64,000 nucleotides of DNA from Shinisaurus crocodilurus. Its lineage: Eukaryota > Chordata > Lepidosauria > Squamata > Shinisauridae. The notes below the pieces were generated by a model, which was not told where the DNA came from, did not search any database, and was given only the letters and a program-made list of their open reading frames with translations. Below, one piece after another: positions 41,731 through 52,249 of the stretch. The position numbers and the translations under genes were made by a program. Location: NCBI GenBank assembly GCA_021292165.1, contig JAHFWL010000434.1, positions 310,001 to 374,000 on the forward strand, read 5' to 3'. Position 1 is the first letter of the stretch. Every line of letters starts with the position of its first letter.

Positions 41731-42764
41731 CCCGTATATACTCAAGTACAGGTTAACCCTAATTTAAGTCGTGGCCCCTAATTTCACCCCCCAAAACTGG
41801 GAAAACTTATTGCCCCCCAGTATAAGTCTAGGGTGGGAAATGTATGAGGGGAGACTCCCGCCGCCATCCCCAGACACCCCCCGCCACCGTACCTGCACCC
41901 GCTGCCGCCGAAGCCCCGCCACTGCCAAAGCCCCCCAGGACCCCCGCCGCCACCGCCAGGCACCGCCAGGCACCGCCAGGCACCCCCCTCCACCCCCAGG
42001 ACCCCTGCCGCCACCCCCAGACACCCCCACGCCACGCTGTTCCTCTCCGCTCGCTCTTTAAAATTATTTTCCTCCCCCCCCATACCTTTGTCAGCGGCGG
42101 CTAGGCAGGGAAGCGGCGCAGCAGCGCGAGGCGCCCGTAGAGCGAGTGGCTGGGCTGCGTCTCCCTGGCAGGGAGACATGTGGAGCCACTCCGCTATTCC
42201 TCCGCTCGCTCTTTAACATTATTTTCCTCCCCCCCCATACCTTTGTCAGCGGCGGCTCGCTCTGCTGGCGCCTTGCGCGCTGCCATGCCAGCTCCTAGGA
42301 AGTGATGCCCGTCGCGGCCCCGGAAGTGATGCCCGTCGCGGCCCAGAAGCGACGAGGGCGGCGCCGGCAGCGCCGCGAGCCTCCGCTTACAAACAGAAAG
42401 GTAGGGGAATGGCGGAGCAGCTCCACGTGGGTCCCTGGCCATGCCGGCTCCCGGGAACGAAGCAGCATGGCAGCGCGCGAGGCGCCAGCAGAGCGAGCCG
42501 CCGCTGACAAAGGTATGGGGGGGGGAGGAAAATAATTTTAAAGAGCGAGCGGAGAGGAACAGCGTGGCGTGGGGGTGTCTGGGGGTGGCGGCAGGGGTCC
42601 TGGGGGTGGAGGGGGGTGCCTGGCGGTGCCTGGCGGTGCCTGGCGGTGCCTGGCGGTGGCAGCGGGGGTCCTGGGGGAGCACTGACCCATTTATAAGTCG
42701 AGGGGGGCATTTTTCAGCACAAAAAATGTGCTGAAAAACTAGACTTGTATTTGAGTATATACGG
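41731..42764. mobile_element. TA-flanked foldback with CpG-rich interior, 1.03 kb
   Basis: Left end CCCGTATATACTCAAGTAC, right end inverse of CCGTATATACTCAAATAC. TA at 41729-41730 and 42765-42766. The interior is a large inverted repeat: about 41860-42105 against 42490-42690, sharing GTCAGCGGCGGCT, GGAAAATAATTTTAAAGAGC and the CACCGCCAGG decamers. CGCTCGCTCTTTAA to GTCAGCGGCGGCT is also directly duplicated (42049-42101 and 42203-42256). GGAAGTGATGCCCGTCGCGG occurs twice in tandem (42298-42345). Many overlapping frames are GC artefacts. Confidence 0.9.
41959..41990. repeat. (CACCGCCAGG)n decamer array
   Basis: Three perfect decamers. The inverse array (TGCCTGGCGG, four units) is at 42617-42656 in the opposite arm of the same foldback. 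Confidence 0.9.
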
Positions 42765-42797
42765 TAGATCTTTTAATTTTGTTAGTATGCACTACAG

Positions 42798-42930
42798 CAG
42801 TGTTCTCCAACCTTGGGTCTCCAGATGTTTTTGGCCTACAACTCCCAGGATGCCCCAGCCAGCATAGCTGGCTGGGGCATGCTGGCAGTTGTAGGCCAAA
42901 AACATCTGGGGACCCAAGGTTGGAGAACAC
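42798..42930. mobile_element. Palindromic hAT MITE, edge-eroded
   Basis: Same family as 1737-1871. The right end stops at GGAGAACAC, lacking the last two bases. Flanks CACTACAG and CACAACAG match at 7 of 8. Confidence 0.85.
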
Positions 42931-43440
42931 CACAACAGCAACCTTCCCCAACCTGGCACCCTCTGGAGTGCACCAGGCCGGGTAAGCCTGATATAGGCCA
43001 ATATATTCTTTTGAATTAGTGTCACAACCTGGACATTTTCAAACCTTAGTAAACTCACCTTAGTAAACTCTTAAAGCAAGCTGATGCATGCTGACTTGAA
43101 AGCTTACTTACCGGGTGAGTGGGCATAGGCTTGCATCCTTGATGTAAATGTTAACTTGTTAAAGTATTGTGCAAATGAGGTTGTACGCTTCTTCATTATC
43201 CATTGTCCATTGCCATGCTAAAAACCAAATACCTCACTGGTTTAATCCTGGAAGTGGATTCCATTAGTTCTGCTTTTAGGTTTTTCTCCTGATCTGTTAA
43301 ACCCAATTCTATGCATAATGATTTCACATTATTTAGCTTATAACCTGAGCTCTTTCCATAGTGATGGTTGAATCTGAGACCTTTTGTTTCTACCAAAGAG
43401 AGTTTCGGAATGAATTTTTGCATATGCTTGGTGCAAGTGC
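42931..43440. other. Unassigned DNA with short MITE-like words
   Basis: CTTCCCCAACCTGGCACCCT (42943-42962) is the left end of another MITE that is not completed. The rest is unrecognised. Confidence 0.35.
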
Positions 43441-43445
43441 TGCAT

Positions 43446-43683
43446 TAGTAGTGGTGAGAGTGTTGGCCTGGGACTCCGGAGATCCGGGTTGTAGTCCCCA
43501 CTCGGCCATGAAACTCACTGGGTGACTTTGGGTCAGTCACTGATTCTCAGCCTAACCTACCTCACAGGGTTGTTGTGAGGATAAAATGGAAAGGAGGAGG
43601 AGGAGGAATATGTAAGCTGCCTTGGGTCCCTTGCAGGAAGAAAGACGGGATATAAATATAATAAATATAATTAATAAATAAAT
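43446..43683 (+). mobile_element. MIR/CORE-like SINE
   Basis: The first ~18 bases of the head are missing. It has GTGGTGAGAGTGTTGG, B-box-like GGGTTGTAGTCCCC, body, and a tail ending ATTAATAAATAAAT. Confidence 0.93.
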
Positions 43684-43744
43684 TAGATCCTTTTCACACC
43701 ATCCTGTAAACTTTGGGGCGGGGGGGGGGTTTGATGACACATTT

Positions 43745-43820
43745 TAAGGCTGGCTGGGGCATGCTGGGAGTTGTAGGCCTCCCCCCCCCCCCGTCTAAAC
43801 ATTCATAGGATTACACCCTT
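43745..43820. mobile_element. Right half of a GCAATCCTATGCA palindromic MITE
   Basis: GGCTGGCTGGGGCATGCTGG, a C-run (43780-43791) and GTCTAAACATTCATAGGATT with ACACCC. The left arm is missing. Confidence 0.65.
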
Positions 43821-43822
43821 AT

Positions 43823-45159
43823 TTATTTTAAACCTTATTTAATTTATTTAAAATATAAGATTGGGAGATCTAGGGTTGGATTTTCCAGTATCTTTTTATT
43901 TGCTTGAGAGCAGCTGAGGTGGCAGTGTGACTTGGAATAGAGTCACTCCACAGGCAGCATGTGTCTTTCGCCCCAGCACTATTTAACACTTTTGCCGCAG
44001 TGCTATTTCTGTGATCTGAATTCTCCCCCCAAGCTGCTAGCTGTGATGGGGCTAAAAAAGACTTGTGCCTATATTGTGCCTCTCCACAACTAACAGCAGT
44101 TCTGGGATTGGGCTTTAAATCAGAAAAACAGCACAAAGAAATTGCTTGACTCCTACCTTTCCCGGTGCCATGGCTCTGATCTGTTTCTGCCCCCTGCACC
44201 TGCTTCTAAGTAGAGAAAAAGATGTTGGGAGCACTGATCACAGAATTTATTTGTTATGTGTAAGCAGGACCAAAGCGTCGCTTCACACAATGGGCTGGCT
44301 CCAATGTTAGTCCTACTTAAAGTAGACCTGTTGAAATGAATGGGACTTAACGTTAGACTGATATTGGATACAATGCAATGCGTGGCCATTGCATTTGCCA
44401 TAGCTGCACTGGCATTGCACTGCCATCCCCTGCAGTCAACACAAAGGGCCAAACTAGATGTGATGCTAAAGGCGTATTTGCGCATAATGTGCAAATAGCA
44501 GTCGCTCAGGTGGGGAAGGGAAGGGGGAGTTTAACCTTTTCCTCCTATGCTGTGCTCTGGATGAAAATTGCTCCTCTGAAGCTGCTGCTTGCATTGGGAG
44601 GAACCCCCCCCTCCGCAATGTCCCTAAACATTCAGGGATATATACGCAAGCTGTGGCTTCCCAACATGTGCCCACAGACCAATTATGAATCAGAATTAAA
44701 AGTGTGATGGAAAGGATAATTTCTGACAACTTGAGATGACTGTAACCTTCAGAAAAGTTCAAGTTTCACAATGTGAGGCATGCGATTTTCAGCTGAGGGA
44801 GCATATTTACCAGCAAGAGGAAGGAGGGGTTGCTGAGTCATACACTCCCCAGTGGTTTTCTGAAGTATTTTCACTCGGTTTCTTGGCTGGATCAAAAAAG
44901 GCAAGGAACCACAGGCCTATGGGTCAAATAGGACGCCTTCAACTTTTCACCTTGGCTCTTAGGAACACTGGAAGCTGACTTATATCAAGTCAGACCATTG
45001 GGCCATCTTGATCAGTATTGTCCATACCAGGGATGGGGGATCAGTGGCCCTCCAGATGTTGTTGGGCTGCTGCAGTACTAGCTTACCGCCTTCCCCTCTC
45101 TACGCCCAGTTGACCCCTCAGATCTTTCAAGGAGGCCTTAGTGATTGTTCCATGACCAA
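43823..45159. other. Unassigned DNA with old repeat fragments
   Basis: About 44290-44360 has words of a foldback (AATGTTAGTCCTACTTAAAG, GGGACTTAACGTTAG). Bases 44958-45015 are an inverse CR1 or tRNA-Ala SINE tail (GGAACACTGGAAGCTGAC). About 45023-45065 is a MITE left end (GGGATGGGGGATCAGTGGC). No gene is recognisable. Confidence 0.45.
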
Positions 45160-45495
45160 TAGGGCAGAATCCAACAGGATGCTTACACCCCTGCCAATTC
45201 TCTTGTGCCCTGCAGATTCTGTTGTGGAAGCAGTGGGTCCAGCCAATTCCGTTGAGCAAGCGGGACTCACTGCTTGTGCAACAGAGATTTAGTGCTTCCC
45301 AGAGGAAGCCCTGAAATGAGTGGAAACACTCATTTCTTGTTTTGGACAGGTCAGTGGAGCTCCCTTACATGAGCTCCACCAACCTGCCCCATTCCAGAAA
45401 TAGAAATGAGTGTTTTTGCTTGTTTTCAGTTGCCCACAGAAGTGCTAAATCTTTATTCTGCAAGCAGTGGGTGCCGCTTGTGGGGTGCAAGAGAA
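45160..45495. mobile_element. Foldback, GCTAGTGCAACA family
   Basis: GGGCAGAATCCAACAGGATG, TTGTGGAAGCAGTGGG, GCACTTCTGTGGGC-like and GAGTGGAAACACTCATTTC words pair with sequence near 45400-45490. It is a longer relative of 36955-37237. Confidence 0.65.
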
Positions 45496-45496
45496 T

Positions 45497-45540
<44 letters not shown>

Positions 45541-46022
45541 TACATTTTTATACCGCCCAATAGCCGAAGCTCTCTGGGCGGCTTACAACAGTTAAAACCA
45601 TAAAATACAGTATAATATAAATATAAAATTTAAAACCACAGATTAAAAACAAACAGCAGAGCTAGCAGCAGCAGTTACAATAACAGAGTTAAAAACTACA
45701 AGATTAAAATGATTAAGATGATTAAAATGCCTAGAAGAATAGAAAGGTCTTCACCTGGCGCTGGAAAGAGTACAATGTGGGCGCTAGGCGAGCCTCTTTG
45801 AGGAGCTCATTCCACAACCAGTGTGCCACAGCAGAAAAGGCCCTCCTCCTAGTAGCCACCTGCCTCACTTCCTTTGGCAGGGGCTCTCGGAGAAGGACTG
45901 CGGACGAAGATCTTAGTGTCCGGGCAGCTACATAAGGGAGGAGACAATCCTTCAGATACCCTGGCCCCAACCCGAGAATTGGTGGAGGCGTAAGTGTTCC
46001 CTTGGATTCTTCCCACAGAGTG
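45497..46022 (-). mobile_element. L2-type LINE 3' end with (TTTA)n tail
   Basis: Eleven TTTA units (45498-45540) are followed by the inverse L2 tail (ACCGCCCAATAGCCGAAGCT). The minus frame 45731-46120 includes LGPGYLKDCLLPYVAARTL, RRRAFSAVAHWLWNELLKE and SFQRQVKTFLFF, the L2-like ORF2 C-terminus. No RT remains. Confidence 0.9.
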
Positions 46023-46029
46023 TTGCCAA

Positions 46030-46345
46030 GGAACAGCATATAAGCATGACTTCTTGGTAGTGGCACCCACCCTCTGGAACATCCTCCCATGCATTGTTTG
46101 AGAGGCAGAAAGTGTGTCAACCTTTAAATGCCTCTTGAAGGCACATTTCTTTACACAGGCTTTCCCTGACTTGTAATGGATTATGACACTGCTGCTCCAT
46201 TTTATGATTGTCTTGTTGTAATGTTTTAAGTGTTTATCATTTTTATTGTTCTTTCACTGCATTTATATTGGTCTTATACTGGTGTGTGTGTTTTAGGATA
46301 TTGAACAGTATAAAAGTAGTATAAATAAAAGATAAATAAATAAAC
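46030..46345 (+). mobile_element. L2-type LINE 3' end, opposite orientation
   Basis: CTTGGTAGTGGCACCCACCC, TGGAACATCCTCCC and CCTTTAAATGCCTCTTGAAG precede an L2 3' UTR and a GATAAATAAATAAAC tail. It lies head-to-head with 45497-46022. Confidence 0.85.
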
Positions 46346-46430
46346 TCCCATCATCCCGCAACCATTAGCTATGGTGGGTTTATGGGAGTTGCAGTCTAGC
46401 AACATCTCTGGAGGACCACACATTCCCAAC
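46346..46430. mobile_element. Partial hAT-like MITE
   Basis: CTCCCATCATCCCGC, GGGAGTTGCAGTCTAGCAAC and CATCTCTGGAGG are the centre and right arm. The left end is lost at the L2 junction. Confidence 0.55.
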
Positions 46431-46439
46431 TCTGTAGGC

Positions 46440-46527
46440 TCACCAGGGTTTCAGACAGATGTCTTTGCCAGCCCTGCCAGGAGATCCCAGGGACTGAACA
46501 TGGGTCTTTTGTATGTGCTCTGCCAGT
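46440..46527 (-). mobile_element. tRNA-Ala-like SINE fragment
   Basis: Read on the minus strand: TGGCAGAGCACATACAAAAG, CATGTTCAGTCCCTGGGATC and GCAGGGCTGGCAAAGAC. This is the tRNA-like head and first body of the SINE at 9101. Confidence 0.65.
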
Positions 46528-46599
46528 CCCCCACCCCCGCACTCAGATCATCCTACTAGTTTGGCCCTCACGGTCATTTTTTCCCCCTCCAGAACTACC

Positions 46600-47330
46600 T
46601 CGGTCAACCACAGCAGCATACCTTTCAAGTTGGCCTGAAATTCAACTCCACAGACATCCTGGAAATACCGGATAATATGAACGAAGCTTATTTCACAACA
46701 TTGAATCAGAGCACTGTGCTACACTGCACCGTTTTTCACAGCAGAGGAGCAAGGGGCAAACCATCACACACAAACCATCACACCTCTGTTGCATGACCTG
46801 CTGTTTTGAACCTCGTGGTGACCCTTGCTAATATATATCTGCCTCTTATCTAACCTGGAGATCTCTGTAGGCTGTAACATATCCATGTGTGCCTCTAATA
46901 AAGCAATTAAGCTGCTCTTTGCTGGCATAATTGCTTCGGGGAATGGGGGAAAAAAATAAGCCTCTCCAAGGCATTAGTGGGATGCAATTAATGATCTTAT
47001 AATTAACCTTAATGTAGCGTACCGCTCATGAGAGGCAGCGTGAAAAACTCACACACCACATGCCGTAAGGGCAGTTCAGGCAGCTTGACTTATTGCTGAA
47101 AATGCCTATGCAGGCCCTAAAATTGTAAAGTAAACAAATTTGAACTGTACCGGAGTAGCTGTGAATAGCCTTAGGGTACAGGTAGTGAAAGGCTGACTTA
47201 CGTTAGCATGTAGAAGACTTACTACGGTAATTTTATAATATAGCATAATCTCTCATAGGCTATGCATGGCTTGTTGAGACTGACTATTGAATTCCACCTC
47301 CACACAGGTATCGGTAACATTTTTTTAAAA
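46600..47330. other. Low-repeat region, strongest conserved non-coding candidate
   Basis: Bases 46840-47060 are unique and rich in homeodomain-type words: AATAAAGCAATTAAGCTGC, GGCATAATTGCTTCGG, GATGCAATTAATGATC and TATAATTAACCTTAATG. There is no reading frame. I judge it the likeliest conserved enhancer-like segment of the window by composition only. Confidence 0.38.
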
Positions 47331-47344
47331 AATAATTAATTAAT

Positions 47345-47452
47345 CATTACATTTATTATTATTACATTTATATCCCGCCTTTTTTCCTCCAAGGACCCCA
47401 AAATGGCTTCCATAATCCTCATCCTCCTCTCCATTTTATCTCTCTATTTTAT
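47345..47452 (-). mobile_element. Reverse 3' fragment of MIR/CORE-like SINE
   Basis: CATTTATATCCCGCCTTTTT and TCCTCATCCTCCTCTCC are the inverse of the SINE tail. The head is absent. Confidence 0.75.
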
Positions 47453-47604
47453 TTACAATAGAGCTGTGCAAAGGTGGTCCCTCAAAATTCTCCAGACTAT
47501 TTGTAGGCAGAGAAATTGGGGGGGGGGGAGAGACAATTTCACCGGATTTCTCCAAGGGGAGGAGAAATTCTCCATCAGTTTCTCAGAGACAGGACTCACT
47601 ATTG

Positions 47605-47756
47605 CAGTGTTCTGCAACCTTGGGTCCCCAGATGTTTTTGGCCTACAACTCCCAGCATGCCCCAGCCAGCATAGCTGGCATAGCCAGCATAGCTGGCTGG
47701 GGCATGCTGGGAGTTGTAGCCAAAAACATCTGGGGACCTAAGGTTGCAGAACACTG
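47605..47756. mobile_element. Palindromic hAT MITE with expanded centre, 152 bp
   Basis: Ends CAGTGTTCTGCAACC and inverse. Perfect 8-bp duplications CACTATTG at 47597-47604 and 47757-47764. The centre carries AGCATAGCTGGC duplicated, 17 bp longer than the 135-bp form. Both ends share the derived G (TTCTGCAACC), so the arms changed together. Confidence 0.95.
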
Positions 47757-48039
47757 CACTATTGGCAGGGGTTGTAGCACGGCTTCTTTCTTTCCCCCCT
47801 AAGGGTTTCTGGTCCATCCCCACCACCACCGCCACTGCAAGTAGCTTCAGCATCAACTGTGCTGAGGCTTCCACCTTTCTGCATCCAAAACCTGGAGCTG
47901 GCATTGCCAGTAGTAGTAGGATACGGGCGGACTTTGTGTGACTTCTGCATCCTCACCTCCTCTTTAAAATCAAAATGCTACGCCAAGCAAGGTAAAAAGA
48001 GGGCTTAACTTTGGTTGCATCGTGTTCACACACTTAATT

Positions 48040-49425
48040 GGCCGGGTTCCCACGACACTTTAAGCCCACCGAGGCTCTGAAGCCTCGGTGGGCTTAAAGT
48101 TGCTCCAGGGCCCCAGCTGTGCCCGACTAGTGGAGGTTAGAGAGGCACCGCCTCTCGCCTCTTCCTCCTTCAGTCCTCCCATCGGTATTCCAGGGGACTC
48201 CGCGGGAGCACTGAGGGGGGAGGAGTGGGGAGATGACAGGGGCTCAAAAGTGCCCAAGTGGCACTTTTCCGCTGCTGTCAAGGCTGGGAGTTGAGCGGCC
48301 GGGGCATCCAGCAAGGCGGAGGGGACGAGGCACATTCTCCTGCATCTACCTGGGAGCAGGCCCATGAGAACAGACCTCCGCCCGCCGCATGCAGGACAAT
48401 TGGTACAGGGGGGGGGATGCGTTGTCATGAGCCTCCTCTCTGGCAGACCCAGGAGAATCTCTCCCCCCCCTGATTCTGCTTCCTAGCACCACGCACAGTG
48501 CTAGCAAACAGAATCGCCTCCCCCCAACCCACTTAGTGAGAAGCTCTCTCGCCTAGCAGCCGTGCAGCCCGGTGGGTGGGGAAGTAGGGGCTTTCTCCCC
48601 TGGCTCGCCCTCTGCTCTTGCTCAGTGTGTGGCATCCGCAGGCACCCTGCCAAGTGATGGGGGGACGGCAGGCAGAGCCCCACCGGCTCTGCCTGCTGAT
48701 TCATGCGGGCAGGGAACAGGAGGGAACTTCAGCTGGCTGGCAGAAGCTCCCTTCTGTTCCCCGCTGCTGCCACTGAAAGGCAGACCCTGCCGCTGCCGTG
48801 TGCCTCCACCTCCCCAAGCCCCGTGTGTCTCCTCCTCCCCAAGCCTCCTTCCCGCTTGGAAATGGGGCACACAGCAGACCCCGCCTCCACCGCACGCCTC
48901 CTCCTCCCCGAGCCCCATTTGGGGCTCGGGGAGGAGGTGCATGGCAGCGGTGGAAGGTTCTGCCACATGCCCCCCTCTGCCTTGGAAAGGGGGTGCATGG
49001 CAGACACCGGTGCCTTTGCTGTGGCATCTCCTCTTCCCCAAGCACTGAGTGGCTCTTGGGGGGGGAGGTACATGGTGGCAGACCCCGGCAGCTCCCCCCC
49101 CTCACTCCTGCTGATGCAGGACATCGGCAGCAGCGCACGGGGAAGCCGATGACAGCCACGCCAAGTGCCACTTGGGCACTTGGCCAGCTGTCATTGGCCA
49201 GAGCCGTTTGGCCAGAGTGGTTGCCCTTGTTTGCCGCTCTGGCCAAGGGGCTCTGTGCCTTCCTGGCTTATAAGAGGGTTAGCGTGTCATCTGAGTTTGG
49301 GTGATACAATAACCCTGCTAGGGTTCTCCAAACCCTAGAACAAGCCATGGCTTAGTAGGGTGGTTAAGGAGAGTCTCCTTAACCACCCAGACTAAGTCTT
49401 CCCAGGTTCGCGCAACACACTAAGC
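48040..49425. mobile_element. GC-rich foldback, about 1.4 kb, GGGTTC-type ends
   Basis: Left end GGCCGGGTTCCCACGACAC, right end GGTTCGCGCAACACACTAAG. It contains perfect local palindromes: a 40-bp one at 48060-48099 (CCCACCGAGGCT / AGCCTCGGTGGG), a 34-bp one at 48904-48937 (CCCCGAGCCCC / GGGGCTCGGGG) and GGTTAAGGAGA / TCTCCTTAACC at 49362-49388. At least six overlapping frames of 131-181 codons on both strands are expected from GC bias and are not genes. Confidence 0.6.
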
Positions 49426-50090
49426 CTCAGTAGCAATTAACCTACTATGCAGGAAACTTTTCCTCTCTATCATTTTCTTTCAACAATTTTACAGAGAGTC
49501 ATCAAATCCTTCCTGATGATTTAACCTAGAACATCTCATGCAGGGCTCTCCTCTCTCTCCGATTGGCATGCTGTTAAATGTGAAAATTGTTATTTTATTG
49601 GCAAAATTTACTGGACGATGGAGGCAGTTCAGGAAGGAAGGACAATTTGCTCTCAGAAAAAGTCCCCGCAGTCTCTACAGACAGATTTACCAGGAGGTAG
49701 TTGCAGGTGTTCACCATTACCTAAAAAAACAATTTGCCATTCTTAATTGTGGTGTGTACGCAGATGTGTCCATGAACTGGACATCCCCTCGGGGGTATTA
49801 CAAAGAAGGGTTGATGAGCTGTACTTATGAATCACGAAGTGTGCAGTTGGGGAGGGAGGAAGATTAAGAGGGCTTGGGAGGAAAACACAATTATTATTTT
49901 TAAAAAACAACCCAACAACAACAACATTGTGGAAACTGTTCAGAAATGTTTGCACAGGACACACTTAATCCCATCTGAAGGAAGATAGGCAGGCCAGCCA
50001 AGAATAAAAAAGACACATGCTAGTAAGTCCAGTAAGCATCCTCCCCACTGCAGAGTAGGATGATGATAATTATAATTATTATGGGTCGGT
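49426..50090. other. Unassigned DNA
   Basis: A 109-codon frame at 49538-49867 has no family signature. AAC-repeat-like A-rich sequence occurs near 49900. Confidence 0.3.
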
Positions 50091-50091
50091 T

Positions 50092-50218
50092 CCAGATTTA
50101 GCAATACTTAGAAGAGTCATTGAAATCAATGGAACTTAACTTGGTCATGAATAAATTAAGTCCCATTGGTTTCAGTGGGTCATCTCTAAGCATGACTAAG
50201 TCTGGATCCAACCCAATT
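50092..50218. mobile_element. Foldback of about 125 bp
   Basis: GGTTCCAGATTTAGCAATAC, ATTGAAATCAATGG and AAGTCCCATTGGTTTCAGTG, with GACTAAGTCTGGATCC at the right, form an imperfect hairpin. Confidence 0.7.
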
Positions 50219-50264
50219 TATATAGGACCTTCAAACTGTACATGGTATTTTATAGAACAGGCTA

Positions 50265-50397
50265 CCTGGCCCCAACCTGGTGCCCTCCAGTTTTTTTTCG
50301 ACTGCAACTGCCAACATTTCTTACCATCAGCTATACTGGCTGGGGCTGATGGGAAGTCCTAAACATCTGGTGGGTACTAGATTGGGGAAGGGTGTTA
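50265..50397. mobile_element. Palindromic hAT-like MITE, diverged
   Basis: CCCCAACCTGGTGCCCTCCAG and TGGTGGGTACTAGATTGGGG are inverted. A T-run has grown in the left arm. Confidence 0.65.
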
Positions 50398-50789
50398 TAG
50401 AGTAACAGAAGCAAGAAAAGAAAAGAACAAGTCTCTGCCCAGAGGAGTACGCAATCTAAATTTAGTCAGCAAAGAGGAAAGTTGGAAGGGAGGAATGTGA
50501 GATAAATGTGAACAAATGCAGCAGTTTCACATGCTTAGGCTATAAGCACATAGGAAGCTGCCTTGTACGGGTATCCTGGGTTATTCCACATTCAGATCAT
50601 TCATGCAACTTAAAGTTTTGGGGGTGGGGGAATGAGTGTGTTCCAGATTTTTGGGGGTGGAGAGTGTGTTCCAGACTTGGTGACTAATCAATTAAAGCTG
50701 CATAGTTGAACTACCACAAAGCATCTTTAACTGCTGCCATTATCTTAATATAAGTTTCCTCTCCTTGTTCTAGTCTTCTGAAGAGTCAA
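50398..50789. other. Unassigned DNA
   Basis: Only a short CR1-tail word (CACATAGGAAGCTGCCTTG, 50548-50566) is recognised. Confidence 0.35.
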
Positions 50790-50791
50790 TA

Positions 50792-51048
50792 CAGGCAGTC
50801 CCCGAGTTAAGAACGTCCAACATACAGACAACCCATACTTAAGAACAGACTTCTGGGTTCCCCGGCGCTACATTGTTTACATAGAGTACCTACATAGTGT
50901 AGTATACTACACAATTTGCGTAATTTACACAATTTGCGTAAACGCCGATTTTTAACGTATAGAACGCTATGCTGTTCCGACTTACATACAAATTTGACTT
51001 AAAGGCATTCATAAGAACAGAACTCGTTCGTAACCTGGGGACTACCTG
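50792..51048. mobile_element. Tc1/mariner-type MITE, second family
   Basis: Ends CAGGCAGTCCCCGAGTTA and inverse of CAGGTAGTCCCCAGGTTA. TA at 50790-50791 and 51049-51050. Subterminal GAACGTCC / CGAACGAG-like words. AATTTGCGTAA is tandemly repeated in the middle (50913-50942). No ORF. Confidence 0.95.
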
Positions 51049-51059
51049 TACCCATGTTC

Positions 51060-52244
51060 AAATGAGCCACAACAATCTACCTATTCCCTTACATCCCACT
51101 GCTTAACACCTATTTTTCCATTTTCATAAAGTAGGCTTCTTTCTGCTTGAAAAAAAAAAGATGAGACACAAGGAGGAACTGCTTCTTGATAGTAGGAAAG
51201 ACCCAGCCTGTGTCTCTTTGACTTCTCTGCTGTTTCCTCTTTTGACACAGCAGGGACCTGGGGCTGCAGTTTGTTCCAGGCAGGAAACAGGTGGGATAAA
51301 TAATGTTTTTAAGTGAAGTTTCCCTTGAAGAATGGGCTGTGTGTTTCCCTCACACTTGTTATTAACTTCTTAGGTAATGGCTAAAACCCCAGCAGGTGCT
51401 TTTGAGAGGATATTTAATGTTCATCCAAGAGATTAACCTGTTTCTTTTCCTTCAGCACTCTGAAAATAAATACAAGTAAGGAATAGAAGCAATGGGGAAT
51501 GGTTTTCATGGGCCCCAAACACAACCGATAGAAGTATTGATAATAACAATAAGCAAATTGGGATATTTATCTTCTGAGGATGTTTCCAAATGACCAAAAG
51601 AAAAAAAGTGATTAAGAAAACCTAAAAGCACACACAATGTTTTCAGTGGTGATTGCACATTTTCTAGTCCTCATGGAAAAAGGAAGGGCAAGCCTAGGAA
51701 AAGGTGGTGGTGGTGGTGAACCATCTCTCTCAGCCTCAGTAGCACTCTATCCCCTGCCAACATGGGGGAGGGGGGAAGAAGCAACAGTGAAACCGTCAGG
51801 TTTTCTCCCTACCTCAGGAGCACCTCTTGAGGAGCCTGGTATAACTAACAAGTTTGCCAGTTTCACCAGGCTTCTGCACAGACCAGCTGCAGAAGTGGAG
51901 GAAAGTCTTGTCAATTTCATCTAGTGTCTTTTCAAAATAAACAAGTGGGATTTGCAACAAAATGTTGCGGTATGGGGTGCTACTATTCAGGATTCCAGAC
52001 ACTCCATTCCATCCCCCCAGTTTTATACCCCTGCACTCCCCAACAGTCAGTCAGCATTCTGTGTCCATTAAGCATGCTTGGTATTCATTCGGCTGATTGG
52101 GGTCCCACCCCCACTGCCTTCTGAGGGTTCCCCCCTTAAGAATATTTTTAATTCTGCAAACCTCAGAGCTCCCCCCCCCCCATGTCTGCTGACAACTCCC
52201 TCTTGTGTGTGTGTGGTGCTGCTTTGTCTACATAAGGTCCAACA
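51060..52244. other. Low-repeat DNA, possibly part conserved
   Basis: Bases 51160-51490 are unique with balanced composition (GGTGGGATAAATAATG, GGAATGGTTTTCATGG). A C-rich run is near 52170 and a short TG run at 52205-52214. No gene family is recognised in the frames at 51637-51924 or 52078-52314. Confidence 0.3.
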
Positions 52245-52249
52245 CTTGG

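Noticed and set aside
41959..41990. CRISPR-like direct repeats
   Set aside because: Repeats are contiguous decamers without spacers, in a eukaryotic transposon.
41764..42734. Proline- or glycine-rich frames of up to 162 codons
   Set aside because: They lie within a TA-flanked foldback and read decamer arrays in several frames.
48501..49304. Overlapping frames of 131-181 codons on both strands, some proline- and serine-rich
   Set aside because: They overlap each other in opposite strands within GC-rich foldback DNA, have no domains, and codon use follows base composition.
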